A stretch of DNA of 5,911 nucleotides from Oscillospiraceae bacterium (GTDB lineage Bacteria; Bacillota; Clostridia; Oscillospirales; Oscillospiraceae). Location of the stretch: the NCBI GenBank assembly GCA_017624645.1, contig JAGAMQ010000001.1, positions 1-5,911 of the forward strand. Direction: 5' to 3'. Shown here piece by piece: positions 1 to 5,077 of this stretch. Below the pieces are notes generated by a model, which saw only the letters and a program-made list of their open reading frames with translations, did no database searches and was not told the DNA's origin. The translations under genes were made by a program, and so were the position numbers. Each line of letters begins with the position of its first letter. The first letter of the stretch is position 1.

Positions 1-619
1 ATTTGATGTTCCATTTGCCCCGCTGTCCGTTGTAAAAATACAGCAGCGGCACCGCCAGTAAAGAAAGCCATTGGATCCTTGCGCTGCCCGCGGCAATGCA
101 GCAAAGTCCCAGCAGTAGTCCCGTAAGCCGGCGCTCCTTTGTCTTGCCCATGGATACCAGAACCGGGGTCATAACCCCCCAAAAGCCATAATCCAGCCGG
201 AAGTCACTTCCGGGGAGCAGCCCAGGAAGAATTTCGCACACAAAATAGCTGCCCAGAACCGCCCCGCCCAAAGCAAGCCACAGAGAAGGGGTGTTTTTCT
301 CCCGGACAAGCTCCGTAAGCCAAATGATTCCCAGGGAAAGACTGAAGGTCACCAGCACACATTGATACAGGCTTCCCCGGAAAAGCTCCACAGCTTGACA
401 CAGCGCCGCCACCGCCAGCAGCGACAACAGATATTTTCCCTTGCTCCGGGTATGCCTGCAGCCCTCCGCGATAAAAAAGGCGTAAATAGGGAAGGCAAGC
501 CTGCCCACCATCCGCAGCCACATCACATAGGGAAACAGCAGCAGCCCCACATGATCTGCGGTCATGGTCAGCATGGCAAGGATCTTCAGTTGATTTCCGG
601 AAAGTCCTTTTTTCAGCAC
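1..619 (-). CDS. TraX family membrane protein, 3' end beyond the window
   Basis: I read 206 codons on the minus strand from a GTG start; the frame is open to the window edge. The product is a polytopic inner-membrane protein. It begins VLKKGLSGNQLKILAM and has the family signature Asp-His-Val-Gly at residues 22-25 inside the first membrane segment, then GRLAFPIYAF at 39-48 and a His-Thr-Arg loop at 56-58. Hydrophobic segments follow at about 64-80, 86-101, 112-130, 145-157, 166-179 and 183-196. YFYNGQRG near residue 194 resembles the run-up to the C-terminal helix of TraX proteins, so perhaps 20-40 residues are missing (inferred). F-plasmid TraX acetylates pilin; the chromosomal Firmicutes homologues have no settled substrate, and nothing conjugative is visible nearby. 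GTG is chosen because GAGGTG lies 6 bases upstream. An ATG at 639 is in another frame, and the first in-frame ATG would cut into the first membrane helix. Confidence 0.87.
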   Translation of the reverse strand, partial: MLKKGLSGNQLKILAMLTMTADHVGLLLFPYVMWLRMVGRLAFPIYAFFIAEGCRHTRSKGKYLLSLLAVAALCQAVELFRGSLYQCVLVTFSLSLGIIWLTELVREKNTPSLWLALGGAVLGSYFVCEILPGLLPGSDFRLDYGFWGVMTPVLVSMGKTKERRLTGLLLGLCCIAAGSARIQWLSLLAVPLLYFYNGQRGKWNIK

Positions 620-625
620 CGATGT

Positions 626-632
626 CACCTCT
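626..632 (-). promoter_or_regulatory. Ribosome binding site fixing the GTG start of the TraX-family gene
   Basis: On the minus strand AGAGGTG sits 6 bases before GTG-CTG-AAA-AAA. It matches the anti-Shine-Dalgarno sequence well and decides the non-ATG start, because no ATG in this frame lies at a suitable distance. Confidence 0.7.
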
Positions 633-639
633 TTGCACC

Positions 640-668
640 ATTTTAACCCAAAACCGCCCATCTGTAAA
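640..668 (-). promoter_or_regulatory. Promoter of the TraX-family gene (TTTACA-17-TAAAAT)
   Basis: On the minus strand a TTTACA -35 box (663-668) and a TAAAAT -10 box (640-645) are exactly 17 bp apart; each matches the housekeeping consensus at 5 of 6 positions. Transcription would start near 633, giving a leader of only about 14 nt that still holds the ribosome binding site. The promoter lies just outside the palindromic repeat that begins at 689. Confidence 0.6.
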
Positions 669-688
669 TCCATTTCTGCTTACTGCTT

Positions 689-902
689 CAAATTCCAATT
701 TGTTGAACGGTTTTAAATTTCGCACCAGCCAAAGGCTCCCCTTGTCAGGGGAGCTGGCGAAAATCTTTGATTTTCGTCTGAGGGGTAGTTAATATTGCAA
801 TTTGGGAAGCAATCGGAACGTTCTCTCTCCCTCAGTCAGCTGCGCTGACAGCTCCCTCATCAGAGGGAGCCTTTGTTAAACTGCGCGATAAATTGGAATT
901 TG
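689..902. repeat. Palindromic MITE-like intergenic element, about 214 bp
   Basis: The outermost 13 bases, CAAATTCCAATTT (689-701), recur as a perfect inverted copy at 890-902. Nested inside is a second, longer inverted pair (730-875, listed separately). Between outer and inner pairs the left arm is longer than the right (28 against 14 bases), but both keep a GGTTT/AGTTT-A-like stretch, so the arms look like diverged copies. There is no open reading frame of note and no obvious target-site duplication (ctgctt on the left, gcggac on the right). By its structure it is a non-autonomous palindromic repeat. I recall similar GGCTCCC/CCCTCAG palindromes scattered through gut Clostridia genomes, but copy number cannot be tested here. 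Confidence 0.6.
730..875. repeat. Inner inverted repeat with four hairpins
   Basis: CAAAGGCTCCC at 730-740 is matched by GGGAGCCTTTG at 865-875. Each half folds into two hairpins. On the left are GCTCCCC/GGGGAGC (735-741 with 748-754) and CGAAAATC/GATTTTCG (758-765 with 769-776). On the right are GTCAGC/GCTGAC (835-840 with 844-849) and GCTCCCTC/GAGGGAGC (851-858 with 863-870). CTGAGGGG (779-786) and CCCTCAG (829-835) form a further matching pair. The right half read in reverse aligns with the left half. The central 40-odd bases are AT-richer and unpaired. Confidence 0.65.
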
Positions 903-973
903 GCGGACGACGATGGCCGCCCCTACGCGGGTGTTCGAAAAATGCTTGCATTTGCAGGAGCGGCATTCCTGCA
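902..973. repeat. GC-rich stem-loop stretch upstream of the ligase-like gene
   Basis: GGCGG (902-906) pairs with CCGCC (917-921) around a 10-base loop and runs into CCTACGCGGG, a wording I associate with a common GTAGGGGCGG-type repeat of gut Clostridia. A second perfect hairpin, TGCAGGA/TCCTGCA (953-959 with 967-973, 7-base loop), follows. No T-tract follows either stem, so neither is a standard terminator. Function unknown. Confidence 0.35.
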
Positions 974-1014
974 CAGCGTGATCGTAACACCTGACTAAAC
1001 CACAGGGAAAGTAT

Positions 1015-1043
1015 TTGCTTTTTTACACAGTTGGTGGTAAAAT
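1015..1043 (+). promoter_or_regulatory. Promoter of the ligase/amidohydrolase operon (TTGCTT-17-TAAAAT)
   Basis: TTGCTT (1015-1020) and TAAAAT (1038-1043) are spaced by exactly 17 bp. The -10 box matches consensus at 5 of 6 positions; the -35 box keeps the key TTG. Start of transcription would be near 1050, a leader of about 24 nt carrying the ribosome binding site. Confidence 0.55.
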
Positions 1044-1060
1044 AACAGTATTCGTGATTT

Positions 1061-1067
1061 AGGAGGG
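1061..1067 (+). promoter_or_regulatory. Ribosome binding site fixing a TTG start
   Basis: AGGAGGG lies 6 bases before TTG at 1074. This near-perfect Shine-Dalgarno sequence is the reason for choosing the TTG; the in-frame codons that follow it (CTG-CTT-TCC) have no alternative ATG nearby. Confidence 0.7.
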
Positions 1068-1073
1068 TCTGCT

Positions 1074-2540
1074 TTGCTGCTTTCCAATGCATACCGGCGC
1101 TTGACCGCCCTGCGCCAAGCGCCCACAGTCCAACAAATCAACGGTTTTTTGGCTTCCCCCGCCTACATCCTGCTTACGGCAGCGCTGACCGCGCTTTGCA
1201 ACCTTGCCGGTTTGGAAGCGGTGGTGTATCCTCTGTTTGTGCTGATCGCGGTCTATACCTGCCTGTTGGGAAAAGATCTGCTGGCGCTGATGCCCCTGCT
1301 CCTTTTCTGCTATCTGGCACCTTCCCGGTGGAGCAACCCCGGCAGGTTCGATACCTCCTTTTTCTACCGGTCCGGCGGTCTGTTGACCGTGCTGGCAGTG
1401 ATTTTGGTGCTGGCAGTGGTCTTTCGGGTCCTTACGGATCCCCGGTGGGGCGGAAAAGCCTTTTTCACCAAAAAACGGTCCCTGGCTCCCGGACTTCTGC
1501 TGCTTTGGCTCGCCTTCTCCTTCAGTGGCATCGGCTCAGCAGACTTCGGTCTGAAGAGCATCGCCTTCGGTTTTTTGGAGGGTGCCGCCTTTGCCGTGCC
1601 CTATTTTCTGTTCAGCGCGGCAGTAGATTGGGAAAACACCCGGAAGGATTATTTTGCGTGGATCGGTTTTGCTGCCGGGTGTCTCCTGCTGGCAGAGCTT
1701 CTGGGGATCTACTGCGGCTATCAGGTGGTTTCCCCCAGACTTTTCAATGCGGATCGATCCGGCAGGGGAGATGTGGTGCTGTTGATCCACCGTGGCCAGA
1801 TCTACACCGGCTGGGGGATGCACAATAACATCGGTGGAATGCTGGCAATGATGATCCCCTTTGCCTTTTACCTTGCCTCCCGATACCGGAAGGGCTGGAT
1901 CGGTACCGTGATGGGCTCCCTGTTTCTCGTTGGAGTGATCTTCACCTGCTCCCGGGGTTCGATCCTGTTTGGCTTTGCCGCATGGGCGGTCTGCATTGTG
2001 CTGCTGGTCCTGTCTGCCAAAAACCGCCGGGGGAATCTCATTGCCCTTTGCGCGGTGATCCTCACGGTGGTGACCACGGTGGGATTATTCTACGGGGAGC
2101 TGAAAGTCCTTTTCTATGACTTGATTTCCATGGGCGCAGATCCCTCCGGCCGGGACTGGCTCTACCGCAACGCCTGGGAGCTGTTTACCCAAAATCCTCT
2201 GTTCGGAAGCACCTTCTATCCCCCGGAGGATATGAGCTGGTCTTGGTCCCATATCAAAGACTTTTTGGGCTTTTTCCCCGCCCGGTGGCACAATACGCCG
2301 CTCCAGCTTTTGGCGACCGGCGGTATTTTTGCAATGGCGGTGTATCTATTCCATCGGTTCCAGACCCTGCGGCTGTTCCTGCGGGATAAGACCCGGGAAA
2401 AGGCGTTCATCGGCTGCGCCGTGCTGGTGCTGCTGGGCTGTAGTCTGCTGGACTGTCATCTGTTCAATATCGGGCCGACCCTGTTTTATTCCATGGTACT
2501 TGCCTTTGCGGAAAACTGTGTAAGGATAACAAAACTATGA
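1074..2540 (+). CDS. O-antigen ligase/polymerase-like (Wzy_C family) membrane protein
   Basis: This 488-residue polytopic membrane protein has about 12 hydrophobic segments (roughly 31-62, 69-82, 101-120, 138-155, 165-184, 193-215, 252-290, 297-315, 319-340, 408-426, 446-478). Three signatures place it in the O-antigen ligase (Wzy_C, WaaL/Wzy) family. GWGMHNNIGGMLAM at 246-259 sits at the family's Asn/Gly-rich helix start. TCSRGSILF at 291-299 is the hallmark Thr-x-Ser-Arg-Gly motif. A large loop at 341-407 contains GRDWLYRNAWELF (359-371), NPLFGS and then RWHNTPLQLLATGG (404-417), whose His matches the catalytic-loop His of ligases. Such proteins transfer or polymerise lipid-linked glycans outside the membrane. 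In a Gram-positive-type Clostridia the product is more likely a wall or capsular polysaccharide, or a glycoprotein, than lipopolysaccharide (inferred). It ends in an ATGA overlap with the amidohydrolase gene. Substrate cannot be read from sequence. Confidence 0.85.
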   Translation: MLLSNAYRRLTALRQAPTVQQINGFLASPAYILLTAALTALCNLAGLEAVVYPLFVLIAVYTCLLGKDLLALMPLLLFCYLAPSRWSNPGRFDTSFFYRSGGLLTVLAVILVLAVVFRVLTDPRWGGKAFFTKKRSLAPGLLLLWLAFSFSGIGSADFGLKSIAFGFLEGAAFAVPYFLFSAAVDWENTRKDYFAWIGFAAGCLLLAELLGIYCGYQVVSPRLFNADRSGRGDVVLLIHRGQIYTGWGMHNNIGGMLAMMIPFAFYLASRYRKGWIGTVMGSLFLVGVIFTCSRGSILFGFAAWAVCIVLLVLSAKNRRGNLIALCAVILTVVTTVGLFYGELKVLFYDLISMGADPSGRDWLYRNAWELFTQNPLFGSTFYPPEDMSWSWSHIKDFLGFFPARWHNTPLQLLATGGIFAMAVYLFHRFQTLRLFLRDKTREKAFIGCAVLVLLGCSLLDCHLFNIGPTLFYSMVLAFAENCVRITKL

Positions 2541-3682
2541 TTGCTATCATCAATGCCGAGCTTGTAATGAAGGATCATCTGATCCCGGAAGCTGTTTTAT
2601 TCATCGAGGACGGTAAGATCGCCGGTTTCGGAGAGATGCGTACCACCCCGGTATCCGAGGGCTGTGAGGTCCTGGATGCCAAAGGTGCCTACGTAGGTCC
2701 CGGACTGGTGGATATCCACACCCACACCGGCGACTGCTACAAGCTGTGGCAGGATCCTATCCCGGCGGCGCTGTACCATCTGCAGAGGGGTACTACCACA
2801 GTGCTGCCTGCTTCCTATCCTCGGATGACCAAGGAGGAGTATCTGCAGATGGCGGAGAATATCCGCACTGCCATGGCACATCCTGACGGGGGGGCCATCG
2901 GTGGCATGTATCTGGAAGGCCCTTATATCAATCCCAAGTACGGCTCCAACCGTGCTGCAAACCCCTGGAACAACAAGCCCATCATTCCCGAGGACTATCT
3001 TCCCATGATCGAAGCCTGCGCGGATCTGACCCGGGTATGGGGACTGGGACCGGAGCAGGAAAATGTGGAGGATTTCATAGCTGCCGCCCATCAGGCAAAC
3101 CCTGAGATCCGTTTCGCCGTGACCCACAGTGAGGCAACTCCCCAGCAGATCGAAGCGCTGATGCCCTACGGTCTGTGCATCGGCACCCACCACACCAACG
3201 CCACCAGCACCATCGTCAAGTATCCCGAATGTCGTGGCGTCTGCGTGGATGAGGCTGTTAACTACAACCGGGAAATTTACGCCGAACTGATCTGCGACAG
3301 TCAGGGTATCCATGTGGATCCTTACATGCTGCGGCTGGTTCGCCGGATCAAGGGTGATGACCGGATCATTCTGGTTTCCGACCGGAGCTATGCCGATCAG
3401 CCCAATCCTCCCGGCTATGAGTTCGTCACGGACATCAACTTTGACAAGTGGGGCGACATTGCCGGCTCCAAGCTGACATTGGATGTTGCCTGCCGCAACT
3501 GGATGAAGCACACCGGCGCATCTTTGGTGGATACCTTCCGGGTGGCTTCTTACAATCCTGCCCGTGCCGTTGGCTTTGCCGATCGGGGCGAGATCCGGGA
3601 AGGACTGCGGGCAGACCTGATCCTTGTGGATCACAAGATGAATGTATCTGCCGTATTCCTGGCAGGTGTAAGAAAGTATTAA
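2537..3682 (+). CDS. NagA-like N-acetylglucosamine-6-phosphate deacetylase-type amidohydrolase
   Basis: This 381-residue cytosolic metal-dependent hydrolase has the usual length for NagA. A small N-terminal beta-sandwich part (1-55) leads into the TIM barrel. The metal and catalytic residues of the family are visible: His61-x-His63 in VDIHTHTGD, Glu127 in LEGPYINP, His197 in VTHSEAT, His218/219 in GTHHTNATS, and the catalytic Asp282 in LVSDRSYAD. GSKLTLDVACRNW (310-322), SYNPARAVGF (338-347) and GEIREGLRADLILVD (351-365) are the usual closing motifs. NagA removes acetate from N-acetylglucosamine-6-phosphate in amino-sugar recycling. Here THHTNATS replaces THLFNAM, and VSDRSYA replaces the usual VTDAM-like wording, so the substrate may differ. 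It overlaps the ligase gene by 4 bp; AAGGA 10 bases upstream is a modest ribosome site, so translational coupling is likely. A run of seven G at 2888-2894 lies in frame. Confidence 0.83.
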   Translation: MIAIINAELVMKDHLIPEAVLFIEDGKIAGFGEMRTTPVSEGCEVLDAKGAYVGPGLVDIHTHTGDCYKLWQDPIPAALYHLQRGTTTVLPASYPRMTKEEYLQMAENIRTAMAHPDGGAIGGMYLEGPYINPKYGSNRAANPWNNKPIIPEDYLPMIEACADLTRVWGLGPEQENVEDFIAAAHQANPEIRFAVTHSEATPQQIEALMPYGLCIGTHHTNATSTIVKYPECRGVCVDEAVNYNREIYAELICDSQGIHVDPYMLRLVRRIKGDDRIILVSDRSYADQPNPPGYEFVTDINFDKWGDIAGSKLTLDVACRNWMKHTGASLVDTFRVASYNPARAVGFADRGEIREGLRADLILVDHKMNVSAVFLAGVRKY

Positions 3683-3688
3683 CCGTTT

Positions 3689-3862
3689 CCTATGCGTAGG
3701 AGCAACCCTTGTAACAACGAAAGCCTGTCATTCTGAGACCAGTGCGCACACTGGTCGTAAGAATCCGCTCTCCAATGGGGACTACGGATTGCAAACCAGT
3801 GACATCGGTCACTGGTTTGCAATGACATAAACCTTTCGCTATTACAAGATCCTACGCAAAGG
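3689..3862. repeat. Second palindromic MITE-like element, nested inverted repeats
   Basis: CCTATGCGTAGGA (3689-3701) is matched by inverted TCCTACGCAAAGG (3850-3862) with one mismatch. Moving inward, CTTGTAA and CGAAAG on the left have inverted partners TTACAAG and CTTTCG on the right. TGTCATT (3726-3732) then pairs with AATGACA (3821-3827). Inside are a hairpin GACCAGTG/CACTGGTC (3737-3744 with 3749-3756), an AATCCG/CGGATT pair (3762-3767 with 3785-3790) and the long hairpin listed separately. It starts 6 bases after the amidohydrolase stop and ends 17 bases before the next ribosome site. There is no T-tract and no clear target duplication. Its sequence is unrelated to the element at 689-902. 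I recall TGTCATT...AATGACA palindromes as dispersed repeats in gut Firmicutes. Confidence 0.6.
3788..3823. other. Perfect 16-bp hairpin with a 4-base loop
   Basis: ATTGCAAACCAGTGAC (3788-3803) is followed by the loop atcg and the exact reverse complement at 3808-3823. It is stable enough to pause polymerase or block exonucleases, but is followed by GACATAAACC rather than T residues, so a rho-independent terminator is not supported. ACCAGTG/CACTGGT is shared with the smaller hairpin at 3737-3756, so the two can swap strands. Confidence 0.75.
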
Positions 3863-3879
3863 CACGTAATTCTATCGTT

Positions 3880-3886
3880 AAGGAGG
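3880..3886 (+). promoter_or_regulatory. Ribosome binding site of the SEDS gene
   Basis: AAGGAGG lies 7 bases before ATG at 3894, a consensus site that fixes the start. I see no convincing promoter between the palindromic element and this site, so the gene may depend on read-through from the promoter at 1015-1043 or on a promoter hidden in the repeat. Confidence 0.7.
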
Positions 3887-3893
3887 TGGCGCC

Positions 3894-5066
3894 ATGCGTC
3901 GCTTACTTTCCCGCATGAGCGAAGCCTTCAAAAAGGGCGATCTCATGCTGCTGTTGCTGTGTGTGGTGACCACCATCTTCGGCTGTCTGGTCATCGCCAG
4001 CACCACTGCTGCCAGTGTCAGCGGCTCTTTGCGGTACTTGCTGGTGCAGATCGGCGCTGCCGGCGCAGGCATTTTCTTCTATGTGTTCATATCCTCCGTT
4101 GATACGGAGTTCTTTTCCGAGCACCGCACCGCACTGGTGATCTTTAACTCCATCCTGCTTCTGATGCTGATCCCCTTCGGCACAGATAACAACTCCGGCA
4201 ACAAGAGCTGGCTGGCATTTCCGTTCCTGCCCTTTGATATCCAGCCTGCGGAGATCTGCAAGATCACCTATGTTCTTATCATGGCATCGGTGATGGCATC
4301 CTATCAGCAGAAGGTATCCTCCATCAAATCGGTGCTGCACATGGTGGGTCATCTGATCTTGCTGGTTGGCCTCAATATGGTCCTGTCCGAGGATCTGGGC
4401 GTGTCCCTGATCTTCGTGTTCATCTTCGTGGGCATGGCATTTGCCGGCGGTGTCAGTATGATCTGGTTCCTGATCGCCGGAGGCGGCATCGCTTTGGTGG
4501 CACCCATCATCTGGAATTTCTTTTTGGACAACCATCAGAAAAACCGCATTGCCGTCCTTTTTAATCCGGAGCTGGACGCCAAGGGTACCGGCGCCATGTA
4601 TCACACAGTCCGCGCTTTGCGTTCTCTGACCGGCGGCGGCATGACGGGACAGGGCCTGTTTGAGGGCAACCGTACCCAGACCCGGGGTGCGCTCTTTGCC
4701 CAGCATACAGACTTTATCTTTGCCGCCATCGGTGAAGAGCTGGGGTTCTTGGGTTGTGCCGTGATCCTGCTTCTTCTTTTTGCCATCATCGGAAGATGTA
4801 TATGGGTGGGTGCCAGAAGCACAGACTATATGCGTAAGCTGGTGTGCTTCGGCGCAGCCTCGGCGCTGATCTTTCAGGTCATTGTCAATATCGGTATGTG
4901 TATCGGTGTTATGCCGGTGATCGGCCTGACCCTGCCCTTCGTCAGCTATGGCGGCTCCTCCATCATATCCCTGTACGCCATGCTGGGACTGGTATCCGGC
5001 GTGTATGCCCGCCCCCATGCCACCAGCCATGAGCGGTACATCCGACCGCCGCTGAAAACCTATTAA
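3894..5066 (+). CDS. FtsW/RodA/SpoVE-family (SEDS) peptidoglycan glycosyltransferase
   Basis: This 390-residue integral membrane protein has about ten hydrophobic segments and the normal family length. SEDS proteins polymerise lipid II into glycan strands with a partner class B penicillin-binding protein. Family motifs run in order: GNKSWLAFPFLPFDIQPAEICK (102-123, Trp106 and the Gln-Pro-x-Glu of the family), SEDLGVSL (165-172, replacing the common QPDLG), SLTGGGMTGQGLFEG (244-258), HTDFIFAAIGEELGF (271-285, with Asp273 corresponding to the essential loop-4 Asp), and LPFVSYGGSSIISL (347-360). A basic cytoplasmic N-terminus and a short tail complete it. RodA (elongation), FtsW (division) and SpoVE (spore cortex) cannot be told apart with confidence; the single polypeptide without a neighbouring PBP or mur cluster leans slightly to RodA. 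Its TAA stop overlaps the ribosome site of uxaC, so the two are probably co-transcribed. Confidence 0.92.
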   Translation: MRRLLSRMSEAFKKGDLMLLLLCVVTTIFGCLVIASTTAASVSGSLRYLLVQIGAAGAGIFFYVFISSVDTEFFSEHRTALVIFNSILLLMLIPFGTDNNSGNKSWLAFPFLPFDIQPAEICKITYVLIMASVMASYQQKVSSIKSVLHMVGHLILLVGLNMVLSEDLGVSLIFVFIFVGMAFAGGVSMIWFLIAGGGIALVAPIIWNFFLDNHQKNRIAVLFNPELDAKGTGAMYHTVRALRSLTGGGMTGQGLFEGNRTQTRGALFAQHTDFIFAAIGEELGFLGCAVILLLLFAIIGRCIWVGARSTDYMRKLVCFGAASALIFQVIVNIGMCIGVMPVIGLTLPFVSYGGSSIISLYAMLGLVSGVYARPHATSHERYIRPPLKTY

Positions 5067-5070
5067 GGAG
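5065..5070 (+). promoter_or_regulatory. Ribosome binding site of uxaC overlapping the upstream stop
   Basis: AAGGAG begins inside the TAA stop of the SEDS gene and lies 7 bases before the ATG at 5078. Ribosomes ending on the first gene would occupy this site, suggesting coupled expression. Confidence 0.65.
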
Positions 5071-5077
5071 AATTGCC

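Noticed and set aside
1..619. Conjugative or plasmid origin suggested by a TraX homologue
   Set aside because: TraX-family proteins are common on Clostridia chromosomes, and no relaxase, pilus or transfer-origin sequence is present in the window.
204..725. 173-codon minus-strand frame starting with an ATG, overlapping the TraX-family gene
   Set aside because: It is a different frame from the one giving the continuous TraX signature and membrane helices. Its product is Cys/Gly-rich without pattern, and its start lies inside the palindromic element.
689..902. CRISPR array or riboswitch in the divergent gap
   Set aside because: There are no regularly spaced direct repeats, and the hairpins form an overall palindrome rather than any aptamer fold I recognise.
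832..1092. 86-codon minus-strand frame across the repeat and promoter region
   Set aside because: It is made largely of repeat sequence, crosses the ligase promoter and start, and has no ribosome site or recognisable domain.
2888..2894. Run of seven G inside the NagA-like gene as a phase-variation switch
   Set aside because: The run is in frame (Gly-Gly plus the first base of Ala) and too short to argue for slippage. Nothing else suggests a switch.
2597..3634. 345-codon open frame on the minus strand, antisense to the NagA-like gene
   Set aside because: The plus strand has all amidohydrolase motifs in order. The antisense product has no recognisable domain, and long antisense frames are expected in GC-rich coding DNA. 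No good ribosome site precedes it.
3788..3830. Rho-independent terminator after the amidohydrolase gene
   Set aside because: The 16-bp stem is strong, but no T-tract follows on either strand, and the stem belongs to a larger palindromic repeat.
3903..5030. 375-codon open frame on the minus strand, antisense to the SEDS gene
   Set aside because: Its product is rich in His, Gln and Asp in a pattern typical of the complement of codons for hydrophobic residues. The plus strand encodes an unmistakable SEDS protein.
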